The notes under the pieces were generated by a model. It was not told the origin of the DNA and did not search any database. It worked only from the letters and a program-made list of their open reading frames with translations. From Euglena gracilis (Eukaryota > Euglenida > Euglenophyceae > Euglenales), in the NCBI GenBank assembly GCA_039621445.1, contig CP154955.1:2324619-2388618 (forward strand): DNA of 64,000 nt, in the 5' to 3' direction. The translations under genes and the position numbers were made by a program. Positions 44,149-55,000 of this stretch are shown piece after piece. Every line of letters starts with the position of its first letter. Positions within the stretch are counted from its first letter, which is position 1.

Positions 44149-44660
44149 TGTAAAGGGGTCCTAACCCAAAAATTGGCCAAAATTTGCCTGAGTGGGGCCG
44201 AAAATCACTGAAATACCACTTTTTGGATTTCAGTTGAATTTAACCTAGGGAAAAGATTATTATGGTTCGGCTTGAAGGCCTGAAATCAATTTTTGACCTT
44301 GCTGGGCCGATTCTTTGAAATTTTCAAGACCGGCCGACCAATTTTCCACAGTAGGATTTGCCATTTTTCCCTAATTAACCTAAGAAAGTCCCCACTCGAA
44401 CCCACCAATTTCAAACCCAATCTCACACACAGGGTTCTTTACCAACCCAATGCACTGGCACAAGACTACAAAAAAAATCAATTGATTGTGCATGCAAGAA
44501 CAAGAATTTGAAGAAAAAGTGGATTTTAATGTTCAAGGGAAAAAGCCCAAAGACAAAAAGAAAAACATTGAAAAGTTTGGCTTCGAAGCCCGGCGGCCGC
44601 CTCAACAAAAAGCCGAGGCCGAAGGATCCCCAAAAACATCGAACCAAGAAAGGGTTTTCA
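44149..44660 (+). repeat. 3' LTR (512 bp)
   Basis: The same length and termini as the 5' LTR, followed by the TTGA duplication at 44661-44664. Confidence 0.9.
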
Positions 44661-44664
44661 TTGA

Positions 44665-44911
44665 CCGCATCTCCAAGGTCTCCAGCTGCAGCGGCCACTC
44701 CTCCAGGACGTCCGTGGTCATATAATTCCAATTTCTTTTCCACTGCGTTGCTCATCGAAGTTGAATTTGAATTTTGATAATTGACTTCTCAATTGATATT
44801 CGTCTGGTTCGTGTTCTTCTGGATATTGAATTGATATTGACTTCTTTTCTCAGTTATTCCTCGTTTGTGAACTCTGTTCCTTTCTTCTGGGTGTCGAAGG
44901 GCAAGTTAGGA
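44665..44911 (-). CDS. DIRS-B gag start and leader
   Basis: On the minus strand 44740-44665 matches DIRS-A 22828-22905 (gag start and the sequence around C-C-A-G-G-A-C-G-T-C-C). 44741-44911 matches the DIRS-A leader between terminal repeat and gag. The LTR element splits the frame about 25 codons in. Confidence 0.6.
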
Positions 44912-45038
44912 ATCAGCCAACTCCGGTGAAAAAAGGCACTAAACGGGACCTCCTAACCCAGCGCACAAAACAATCACAACAATCTGCCGGCGAGCAAGGC
45001 ATGGCCTCACAATGGCAAAGTGCGGAGCCCGAGGTGTC
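44912..45038 (-). repeat. DIRS-B outer terminal repeat
   Basis: GCCAACTCCGGTGAAAAAAG through GGCATGGCCTCACAATGGC to GGAGCCCGAGGTGTC, ending where the DIRS-A termini end. Confidence 0.8.
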
Positions 45039-46448
45039 GCCTTGTCGCACCTACTTTGGAACAAAAAATCACAGTAACAGAAAAAAACGCTTTTCCTTTC
45101 CCCGAGAAGCAAAGCCCAGAGAGAAGAGGGGGAAAGGATAACGAACTGCAATAATTCCGAGGAAGAAAGGCAAAATAATTAGATAAGAGAATACCACCTG
45201 TGGAGAGAGAAAGGGGGTTGAAAGGATCTGCTTTCATGCTTACTTCCTCGTCGGAAGGGCAGAGCATACGCCTGGTACACAGAGAGCCGAATTTCTACAA
45301 TGATGGATGACAAAACCGCTGAATTTGTGGTCGGGGTACCCCATACCTCATTGGGCCCCACGTCCCTACAAACCGAGAGTCGGCTATAGATAATTAAAAA
45401 CCGTTATGGAAACTTTGGCCAAACGGTTCCAATTCTTGGACATCGCTTTCCCAAAGATTTCAGCGGGCTTTGAGGCGATTGTGGACAAAATGCCACTTTT
45501 GGATGAACTGCCCTCATACCGCAAACGTATTAAGTGTTTGCAGTGTGACGTTGGGCGAATTTCGGACCTGTCCAAATCGTTTGGTTCATTGGAATAAAGC
45601 GTTTAGGGTTATGGATTGAGTTTGGCTGAATCTCGCGCACCATCCCGCAACCCCCCGCATTTTGCCCACACAAACGCATTTTTCTTTGGTCAAAATGCTA
45701 CTTCCACCCCCAAAAAGCGCTGTTCGCGCATCAACTGGAGCATCTTCGGGTGCACGGCATCCAAATCGCGACTTTGTGGATCAAATTCGCGTACCAATGG
45801 ATGCCACCTACTCCAAAGGCGCAAGCATGCGCACCCAAACAAGCATACACGGATGCACATGCCATAAAAGCACCCAATGATGCACATGACCATGCACATG
45901 TCTACAATCGCGACTTCGGTCGCCCTGTTATTCTCCCAAAAACCATTCCACCCTGCAAGGGTGAATTTTCGGACAAGGAACGCGATGAAAATGATAAGTG
46001 CCGTCACTAAAATCACTGCTTTTGCCCCACACATTGCCGATTCACAGACCAATCAACAAGTTTTGGTGATATGGTGAATAATTTTCTACACCAAAACACA
46101 ATTTTTTTTCTTCTACAATGTGCAGGATGCTTCAACTGCCTCTGCCCCCCCAACCAGCAACCACTATAGAAGTCGCAACCAAAAAAGCAATGCACAGATT
46201 AAACCAACAATGCCCTCTTCAAGTTTCGAGTGCTGGTTGTTTCGATGCGGACGAAGGGCATATGAATGAAATAATGAACAACTGGTAACAATCGGGGGCG
46301 TGCAGCGTGGAAACACTGAATACCGCAATCCTGCTGAGGAAGTTACCCGGTATGCTTTAGGAAGGCTCTGCGGAGCCTCACTTAAGGAATACAGGTTGAA
46401 ACAAAAAAATAAAAGACAGGAAAACTTTGACCCAGACAACCAACAAAG
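45039..46448 (+). other. Unique DNA with small coding-like frames
   Basis: 45406-45597 encodes 63 residues (M-E-T-L-A-K-R-F-Q-F-L-D-I-A-F-P-K) ending in a plain stop. 45662-46010 holds overlapping frames rich in His and Thr. Composition resembles the foreign blocks at 27.7-32.5 and 36.3-37.5 kb, but no homology was established. The rest has no recognised gene. Confidence 0.3.
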
Positions 46449-46942
46449 CGCACGTCGGTGTTCCTGCACGCTGGCCTGGGCGGTGGCATGCCTGGCTCGC
46501 CGCAAGATGCCTCGGCCCGTAAGGCGTTCATCCGGAGGGAATGGGGCAGGGTGGGGTTGGGTTCAGGCTTCTTTTTAAGACCCCCGGGGTGGAGGGGGAG
46601 TTGCACTGCCCGCATCAGCACCCAGCCAACTGGTGGGGGTACCCCCAAAAAAGTGCAGCCCAGAGGCGGGAACCCCATGGGGAGGGCGGGGCAGACCCAC
46701 TGGAGAACAGCGTATGTGCAAGTATGGTATGGATGCCGGCGGAGTACCACCTCCTGCCTGCACTGAGGGCATTTCCCGAAAAAGTTCCCAAAACCCACAC
46801 CCGGGCCCAGGACTGCCGGGGGGGGGGGGGGGGGGGCCCCAGCCCACCCACCCAGCCCCCTCCCCCCCGGGGGGGGGGTCTTCCAACTTAAAAAGAAGCC
46901 CCGTTGGGTTGCTGAGCATCCATCGGCAACTGGCTCAAGAAG
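46449..46942 (+). CDS. Two exon-like segments of an unassigned gene
   Basis: 46449-46550 is a 102-bp, phase 0-0 island bounded by AAAG and GT. It reads F-L-H-A-G-L-G-G-G-M-P-G-S-P-Q-D-A-S-A-R then K-A-F-I-R-R-E-W-G-R. A possible next exon, 46917-46942, ends at a consensus GTAAAG donor. The composition matches the GC-rich host exons elsewhere. No function is assigned, and other exons were not found. Confidence 0.4.
46551..46916. mobile_element. TIR element forming most of an intron
   Basis: The left arm at 46567 reads GGCTTCTTTTTAAGACCCCC. The right arm on the minus strand, ending at 46900, reads GGCTTCTTTTTAAG then AAGACCCCCC. The arms lie within about 16 bp of the proposed splice sites. The interior is mostly C/G runs plus unique sequence. 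Confidence 0.5.
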
Positions 46943-49080
46943 GTAAAGAAGGCAGCAATTGGGGAAGAAAATCTCGGGAATTGGTTCATGGATACCTCTC
47001 CAGTCAACAAAAGAGTGATCTTTCAAAATGGGGAGGTGGCAAAACAAAGGGGGGGTGGGAAGGGGTGCACAAAAGCACATTTAAAAGCAACTTCAAAGTG
47101 CGAATTTCGTTGCAAAACATCTTTATGCTCTGCGGACTCCCTGCCAAAAACAAAAAAAAACAACGTCGCGTCTATTTCACTGGAAAGTATTTTGCACCAT
47201 TTTGTGAACCATTCAATGACTGACCGGAACTCATTGCATCCATCAGTCCAAAGAAAATGCGGTCAGGGAGAAAGCGCAACAAGGTATCTCAAACTTTGCA
47301 GTACAAAGTTGCAAAAAAATGCAAAGCTAAAAAAAACACAAATGCATATAATTTCGCTGAGGTTCTCCCCAGGATGTACCGGAGAAATAAAAATTCACCT
47401 CTGTCAAGATTTTTTTGATTTTGCAACACAGTGACGTTTTGAACAACAACCCGCACTTGATGAGCAGAAGAATGCCTTGCACGCTATTTCAAAAAAAAAG
47501 TCAGAAAAAATCAAAAGAAAAATACAACACAACAAGCAAATGTGGTTGAAACTTAGTGTCATCAAAATGCAAAGATGGTCCAGAAAATACCCACATGCAG
47601 CTTCGGGAGTCTGGGGAATCTGTTGCAAAGGCAACTTCCCTTGTAATCACCCTGAAAAGAAAATGGGGGGGGGGAATGGAAAGTCAAAATATGCAGAAAA
47701 ATGGGGGGGGGAACACTTTTTCGGAACATTTTCAGCATTCAAAAAAATTCAAGAATTGCAAAATGTATTTTTTTGCAAACTTCTGGATTCAAAAAAAATT
47801 AGAAAACCGCAGAATAGACAACTTTTGCATATCCCTGCATGACACTTGCCATTTATCAATTTTCGAAAAATTGACTTGGCAGAATCATTTCTGATGTTTG
47901 AAATTTTTCTCCAGCACATCGTTGGGCCAGAGCAAAGCAGCAGCCGACTATATGGGCAGCAGAGGGACAGAAGAGGGCGTCAGTGGCATGCCGCAAGCCA
48001 TTAAGGAACATGCCTGGCAGCGGAGGGGGCCGATGGGGATGAAAAGAAAAGCAAACGTTGGCTCATTGAAGAAACAAAGCCAAACAAACATAAAACGCAG
48101 GATGGCTCAAAGAAATTGCAGTGAAGCAGGGGGGAGCAGGAAGGGTGGATGAGTGGGGAGGAGGTCTGGACCCCCGGTCTCCGGCCATGACCCCGGGTGG
48201 CGATGCGCCGGTGCCCTCTGGGGCCGGACTTCCTGCCGCCTTCGTCTCATGAATAGCCAGTGGTCACTGGGGTCAGCTGTGCGGCTGCGCCTGCCAGCAA
48301 AGGGGGGCAGAAGCCATTTGCTTACTGATCCCCAGGAAGGAAAGGTGCTCTGGGCTCAGGCTCCCTCCCCTTCTGTGCCAATCTGCGGTGGACGAGATCT
48401 TGACAAGCCAGCCATCCCACCCTTCCCTGGCTATGGAGGAATCACAGAAATTTCGACAGGGTGGGGACATTTCTCTTTCAGGGCGGGGTATTGAAAGAGC
48501 AATGGCCCTGGGGCCGCAAAAACGCGCATCCCCGAGCTCCTCAATGGATTGGCAGTCCCCAAGGGGGGGGGGGGTCATGCACACAGAGAATTTTTTAAGC
48601 TCGGTGACTGGGGGTGGGGAGGGCCCCTTAGTTGCCTTCTTGTCTGTTTATGGCCAGCGCTAACTTCGCTTCTGGCCCAGTTTGCTGTGTGGTGAGTGGC
48701 CAGGGACCCCTTACACCAGTGCTCTTGTGCTGCACCCCCTGGCCGGGTGAGCAACTCTGGTGTAATTCCAGCGCTGTGCCCCCCACACCCCCCCGGGAGG
48801 GGTAGGGGCGAATGGGTACCCCGCCAGAGGCGAGGCTTTCCTTTCTTTTCGGCGCAAAGCACCAAAAACCTTTTTTGGACCCCCAAAATTCCCCGGGCCC
48901 ACAGGGGTTGGATGGGTCCGGATCCCCCCAGGCCTTTAAAAAAAAAAAACTGCATGCGTGGTTGGTTTTGGGGGGTTTCCAAGAAAGGGGGGTTTGGACC
49001 GTGAAAAAGAAAATCCCCTCGAGGCAGCTCTTGCTGTTCGTCCCACGAGCACACACCGGCGGGGGCCATGAGCCCGGGGC
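46943..49080. other. No gene recognised
   Basis: An AT-rich part (47060-47900) with A-runs, then GC-richer DNA to 49080 with G-runs near 48560, 47645 and 47700. Weak plus-strand frames at 48153-48494 and 48388-48663 have no supporting motif. Confidence 0.35.
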
Positions 49081-52000
49081 TCACTTCGGGCCATCCGCTG
49101 TCTCGGCGGGGGCCTCAGCGGCCGGGGTGGCCACCGGGGGCGTGGCGGCGGCGGGGGCGGCCGCTGTGTGCAGGGGTTGCCCCAAACCTAGACCCCCTCG
49201 CCACCCCCCCCCACCCCTTGAGACCCACGCCCCTCCGCTGAAGCGCTTGGTCTGTCACAGTCCGTTCACCCCGAAAACATGTTCGCAATCAGCGAAGTTC
49301 TGTGCCATCCTTTCCAGGTCCAAGCCAAAGATCCACGAACCCGACCAGGTTCCTACAACTCCCGACCAGGGGGGGGGGGGGTGATACCCCCCCCCCGGAC
49401 GAGAACCCGGGGGGGGGCGTACGACCAGGTGCCAAAAACCCCTATTTTCCCAGGTCAGCTACGACCCCGAACAGGGGGCTGAACAGGGGGGGGGGGTCTT
49501 AAGCACCCCCTGACCTGCAACCCCTGACCCAGTAATTTATGGGTGGTCGTTGGGCAAAGGGGGCGGGCAGTGACCCGGGGCCACTTTTCCACGGGCCCAA
49601 GCCCACCTCCCACTTTTTCGAAGAAAACCCCCCCCTTGGGCGGACGGGGTCGACGCAAAAAAAAAACGCTTGAAAAAAAATTACACCCGGGGGCAAAACT
49701 CACCCCACAAGGGGGGCGGTCCAGTGGCAAAAATCCAACCCACCTGGTGAGATGTAACATGAATCTATCGTACCAGCCCCTGGACGTGCCGTTTTACAAA
49801 CGGGGGTTACCTCCCCTGTTTGACCCATTTTCTCTCTTTTGCATTGGCTGATCACCCCCCCCCCCCCGAGGATGTCCCTTGTGGTCAGCTCCGAGGTCGC
49901 AAAATTTCGCCACGCCTTTGACTCAGAACAACTGTGCCCATCCCCAGTTGGGGAGGTTGGTGGGGTACTTGTCCAAAAGTGCCTGGGCACTCCGGCACCG
50001 GAGAAAGCCCAAAGAACGTTTGGCAGACTTGGGTCATTTTGGCGGATTCTCGGGCGTCCAACGAACACTTCGGTGACGAAAGTTGGGTCTGAACGGGCAC
50101 AATGTTCGTTGGACACAGGGGAGGGCGGCAGGTGCTTTTTCGGAACCCGGGGGGTCCGGAATAAAAAGACCCCCCCCCCCCCCGAGGGCATGACCCACCC
50201 ACCCACCCCCCTCCCTGGGTCACCAAAGCTTCAAAAAAAAATATGTGGGGGTGAAAATTTTTCTTCAATTTTTTCCCTCTTTTTTCAAACCACTGGCGCC
50301 TGAGCATCTTTGTGTGGCAGGAGTGATTTGCTGGCTAAGAGGGTTAAACACCGAGCCCTGTTTGGGGTACCATCACAACCAATTGCATGCACCATCCCAG
50401 TAACCACCATGCCACCAGCCTCCACTGCACCACAGGCCATGTTGGCCCCCCAACAGAATTGAGGAAGCAACATTGACTCCAACTGCCCAACGGGCCAACG
50501 AGCAGGGGGGGGGGATAACTATCACAGCACAGCCACCACAGAACAGCCTGCTGTAGCAATCACCACAACTGTGCTGCCATCGCTAGTTTCCCAGAACTCT
50601 GGCTGCTCGCCACCTCAGACCTTTCCGAGGGGGTTGCGCCGTGCCCACTGCTCCTCAATCCCCAAATCCCCTTGCCTCTCCGAACCCAACGTTTCCCTCT
50701 CGAGAGGGGGGGGACCCCTGGCTGGGGGTGCCGCTGCGGCTGGGGCGGCTGGGGCGGCGGGGGCGGCGGGGGCGGCAGGGGGTGGGGTGGGCGTTGGCCC
50801 AGCGGGCGGGGCGGTGGTCGGGGTCGGGGCCGCCGGCTTTTGCTCCTCTGTGAGAGAGGCGGGAAGTGATTCTCCCCCTTCCTGCCCTGCTGGTTGCAAA
50901 AGTCGCTGTAAAAAAAATATACAACTGCAAAACAGAACAAAACCACTTTTCCACTTTTCCATTTTTCAAAAAAAAATGAAAAATGGAATACGCACAAATG
51001 CCTGCCGCGGCCTTGGGTGGGTTGCCGTGCTGGCCGCGGTGCCATCAGCGCCGAACACGTATGTTATGCCACCAATGAATTCTCACACTGTCTGAGACTT
51101 GTAATAACAATGTGAGCGCATATTTGCGTGATAAACTGGCTCCTACAGGATACCAGCGAAGCCAAGGAGCTGCCCAACTAGTACGGGAGGACCCAAGCGA
51201 GGCTATCACCACTCAGGTCCCCTATGTGCCTTAACCCTGGTTGGGCAGCCTTTGGGAGTCCAATTCAATGACGTTGAAATGGGTGTAATTTTTTCATAAA
51301 AGCACAGGATGGACACAGAAAAAAATTCTCGGGGAAACAAGAACTGAATACCTGTCAAGGACAGCTGAAACTGGGGGGAATGCAGTTTCACTGATTGGGA
51401 GGAGGTTAAATGATTTCAACATGATACAAAGCACAGACATTCCAACAATTCGTGCTAATAGATGCGAGCGACATAGATGCGAGCGACATAGATGCAACTT
51501 TTATTGGAGTTCAACAAGAGGCATTGCTTGGGAGGCACCTGAGCCGGTGGGGGCTGTGGCCGCGAGCACTCCGGCAGCAACAAACAGCACCCCGCCGGCC
51601 ACCAGCGCCAGAGGGGACCCCTCGCTGGGCTCGGCCTCCTCAGCCCTGAGGTTGGATAGGTACCAAATCCCCAAGGGGGTTCAGGAACTAGCTTTGGAGG
51701 TGGCCCTTGGGAGTTGATGAACTTTCTGCACCAGGCTTCTGTTTAAGACCCAGCCCCCCCCAAACCACCCAGCCCAGCGCGGGGCCCCCTGGGGACCCCA
51801 AAAGCTGGCCGTCTACGGACATTTCCCCAAAAATAAAACATTCGCGCCAAAACCCATCCCTGGGCCTCTGGCCGGGACCTGGGGGGGGGGGGTCTTCTCA
51901 CCTTGAGAAAAACCCCCTGCGGCTGCCAGGTTCTTGCAGAATCTCGGTTGAGCTATTTTATCACGCGATGTTCCCTTGGGGCAGGTGAAAGTCGCAGAGG

Positions 52001-55000
52001 CTGGGCAAAGGTCAACGGCGCGAAGCCAGGATGACCGGGCGTGACTTGCGGTTGGGTTTGGGATATTGGATGGCCATCGTGCTTGGAGCCAGGCACCCCC
52101 CGTACTCACTTGCTGATGTACCATAGCAGCGCATCCACCGCCATTTAGGCAATACTCACCACATTACAGGAGTTGGGGAAGGACCAGTGAAAATGGGTCA
52201 GCTTGGACCAGTGAAAATGGGTCAGCTTGAGGAGGGTGGTGCCGGACCCCAAGGGGGGGGAGAGGGAAGGTTGGGAATAACTGGCGCGAAGAGCTGGGAC
52301 TTTAAAAACTTTCCCAAATTTTGGGTTTTCAGGTGACTTTTTTCAACAAAATGACAAACACAGAAGAACAGAAAATCATAAATTTTCCAGCACAAAGCGC
52401 CGAGGAAGAAAATTTTGGTTCAAAAATTGCGCTGGGGGGTCATTTTGAGATCCGCATTTCGACCAACAATTCCTTGACCAACTGGGCCCATCCCAACCTT
52501 CTAACGCCCCTTTTTTCGGACGACCAAGCAAACCACATCCAACTCACTTCCATACAGGGTACAAAATGAGCATTGGTTTTGCACGGGGGGGGGGGGGGGC
52601 ACGGGGGGGTCCGGACAAAACAAAAATGACATTTTTCATGATGCTTGGGAACACAAGAATTGCCAAACATTTCTTTGAGAGATTTTTGGTCACCAAACCT
52701 TCCTCAAACTCATTCATTTTTTTTCACAGGGGGAGGGTAAATAGGTCGTCCTTTGGTTGGTCAGAGAGGGTCAAATAGGCGGCGGGGTGAGGGGATTAGT
52801 GGGGGAGGAGCAGTAAATGGGGGGGAGGGGTCTTGCCATCATTTCAGTGTGCAAAATAATTGTTGGAAAATTGGGAGTTCCCGCCGTTGGTCAAATTGGT
52901 CAACACCGTCAATGTTGGCTTGTCAATGTCAACGGCATCGAGGCGCGGGGAGGAAGGAAGAAACGGCCCTGGCGGAAGCATGCAGGACAGACACACTTGG
53001 CTGGGGCTTCAGGGGCCGGGACCGGTACGGGGGCAGCCTCCAGCTTCACCAGGGGCTTCATCACAACAACAGGGCTCGGGCACAGGTGGGGAGGGTAGTT
53101 GTGCTACACCAACAAAGGAGTTGCCAGCCTGCCCCCAGGTTTCCTGTGTAACTGCCCCCAATACTGGCCCTGCTAAACTGCCAGGGGAGAAGGGCCGTAC
53201 GAGAAACAGGGGTTTTCTTAAGGACCCTGGGAGGGGTCTAAAATGGTGGCTGGACCCCCCCCCCCCCAACTGGGGGGTCCGGGGGGTCCGGCCAGCCGGG
53301 AGCTGGACCTGGCGGGTGCCCCCCCCCAAAAAATGCCCGAAATAGCCCAAATCCAGCTGGGTTGGCAATTCTCGGCCAAAATTAGGAGGTGAAACCCAAA
53401 AACCACCCAAAAATGTCATTCTTGGCCATTTTTGGCCCGAATTTTCCAGCCCGGCTTTGCTGGGCTGGCCAGAGCTTTATTTCAACAGACCCCCAGGGGG
53501 GGGGGTCTACAGCCCGGCTGGAAGGTGCTGGCTGGGGAAAAAAAGTGGAGGGGGTGGGGTCCCCTTCGGTTTTAGACAAGCCCTGACAGGAAAGGATGGT
53601 GGGGGGGGGGGTCGACACCCCCACCCACCTTTGGCAGTGCGCAAGGAAATTTTATGGTAAAATTGGCACTTCCAGATTTGCAGGAAGGGGCAGTGGGGGT
53701 GGCCAGTTGGGCCTTGGGGAGAGGGGTGGCAATGCAATGTGTGAGGGAAGCGCTAGCAAACCCTGGGTGGGGGCCTCTTCCTTAACCACTGGAGCCTCCA
53801 CCTTGGGCTCCACCTTGGCTTCCACCTTGGCGGGCAATACCAGGGCAGGTTTCACTGGTGAGAGATTAAAAAAAACCACAGCACCAAATACAGCAAAATA
53901 CACAGAAACACAGAATATGTATATGTTGTGTGTGGGTGTGCGCGTGCATGTGTGCATGTGTGCATGTGAGTGTGAGTGTGAGTGTGAGTGTGTGTTTGTG
54001 TGGGTGGGTGTGGGTGTCAGCGCTACATGCAGAATGCAATATGCAAGACACGTGCAAAAAGATGAGAATAGAAAGAGATGGAGATGTGGACATGGAGATT
54101 TATGGAGATGTTGACAACTCACAGCATAGCACAATCTCTTTCTTCAAACCAGAAGTTGCAGGGTTGATTGACCACTCTTCGTGTCGAGGTTTGGAGATGT
54201 ATGACCCTCCCCAGGTCCCCAGGGGGTTGCTACCAGTAATGATGGGCAAAGCACGGTTCACTCCTGACGATTGCATGATTTCACACATCCAACTTTGCGG
54301 GAAGCACTTTGTGCACCAGCAAAAAAAAACTGCCCTGCATTCTTCCTCTTTCAACACTGCGGCAGGTGCCTCAGGCTTCACTGGCTCAAAAGAGAGACAC
54401 CAACAAAGCAAATCTTCAGATAAACTACCTCCTTTGTAATGGGGTCACGTCAAAGAGTTCTGATAATAATCAAAAGGATGATAACGAGAGAGCCATACAA
54501 TATTTTTGCTAAAGGTCCAGACCCCCCTGTTCATTTGGCCCGGGTTCATTAGATTGGGGGGAAGGTTATAACAAAGCAAAGAAACAAGTGTTACCTTAAA
54601 CCAAAAAAAAACTGAACAGATAATGCAAAGCATAACCCAGATAATGAAGATCATAACCTGACAATTAATTGGAGATGTGGGAATGTCAAATTGGAATGTC
54701 TGCACACATAAGGATGGGCAAAAGAATGTATGCGTGTCTGCCTGTTTGTCCAGATGCTTGTGTGTACATATGCATGTGTGAGCATGCATCTGCATAGACC
54801 CCAAGGCTGTTCCTCCAACAACAGCTCATGAGTGTTGGTGCAAAACCAGCAAAGCAGGTGTCATATTGCAGCGGTTTTGCACCGGGCATGAACACAGACA
54901 GAGAGGTTGGTGCCTGGTCAGGGACAACCGGGGCCGGGACAGGCGCTGGAGCCACCGGGGCAGGGGCCGGGGCCGGGACCGGGGCGGGGGCCGGCGCGGG

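Larger units (their letters stand above)
38308..44660 (+). mobile_element. LTR retrotransposon without recognisable pol
   Basis: It has two 512-bp LTRs with TG...CA ends, a primer-binding-site-like sequence touching the 5' LTR, a purine tract before the 3' LTR and a 4-bp duplication. The 5.3-kb interior has several plus-strand frames but no RT, RNase H, integrase or protease motif that I can find. This fits a large non-autonomous element. It sits inside DIRS-B gag. Confidence 0.85.
34950..45038 (-). mobile_element. DIRS-like retroelement, copy B, truncated and nested
   Basis: Read on the minus strand: terminal repeat 45038-44912, gag start 44740-44665, an inserted LTR element (44664-38304), rest of gag 38307-37529, a foreign coiled-coil block (37515-36270), RNase H 36110-35420, and recombinase N-terminus 35330-34990. 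Homology with DIRS-A stops near 34955, so the recombinase C-terminus and second terminus are lost. RT is absent, apparently replaced by the foreign block. Copies A and B thus keep complementary parts of one element type. Confidence 0.75.

Noticed and set aside
48153-48663. Host exon candidates around 48.2-48.6 kb
   Set aside because: The frames lack consistent splice borders and recognisable composition; left unannotated.
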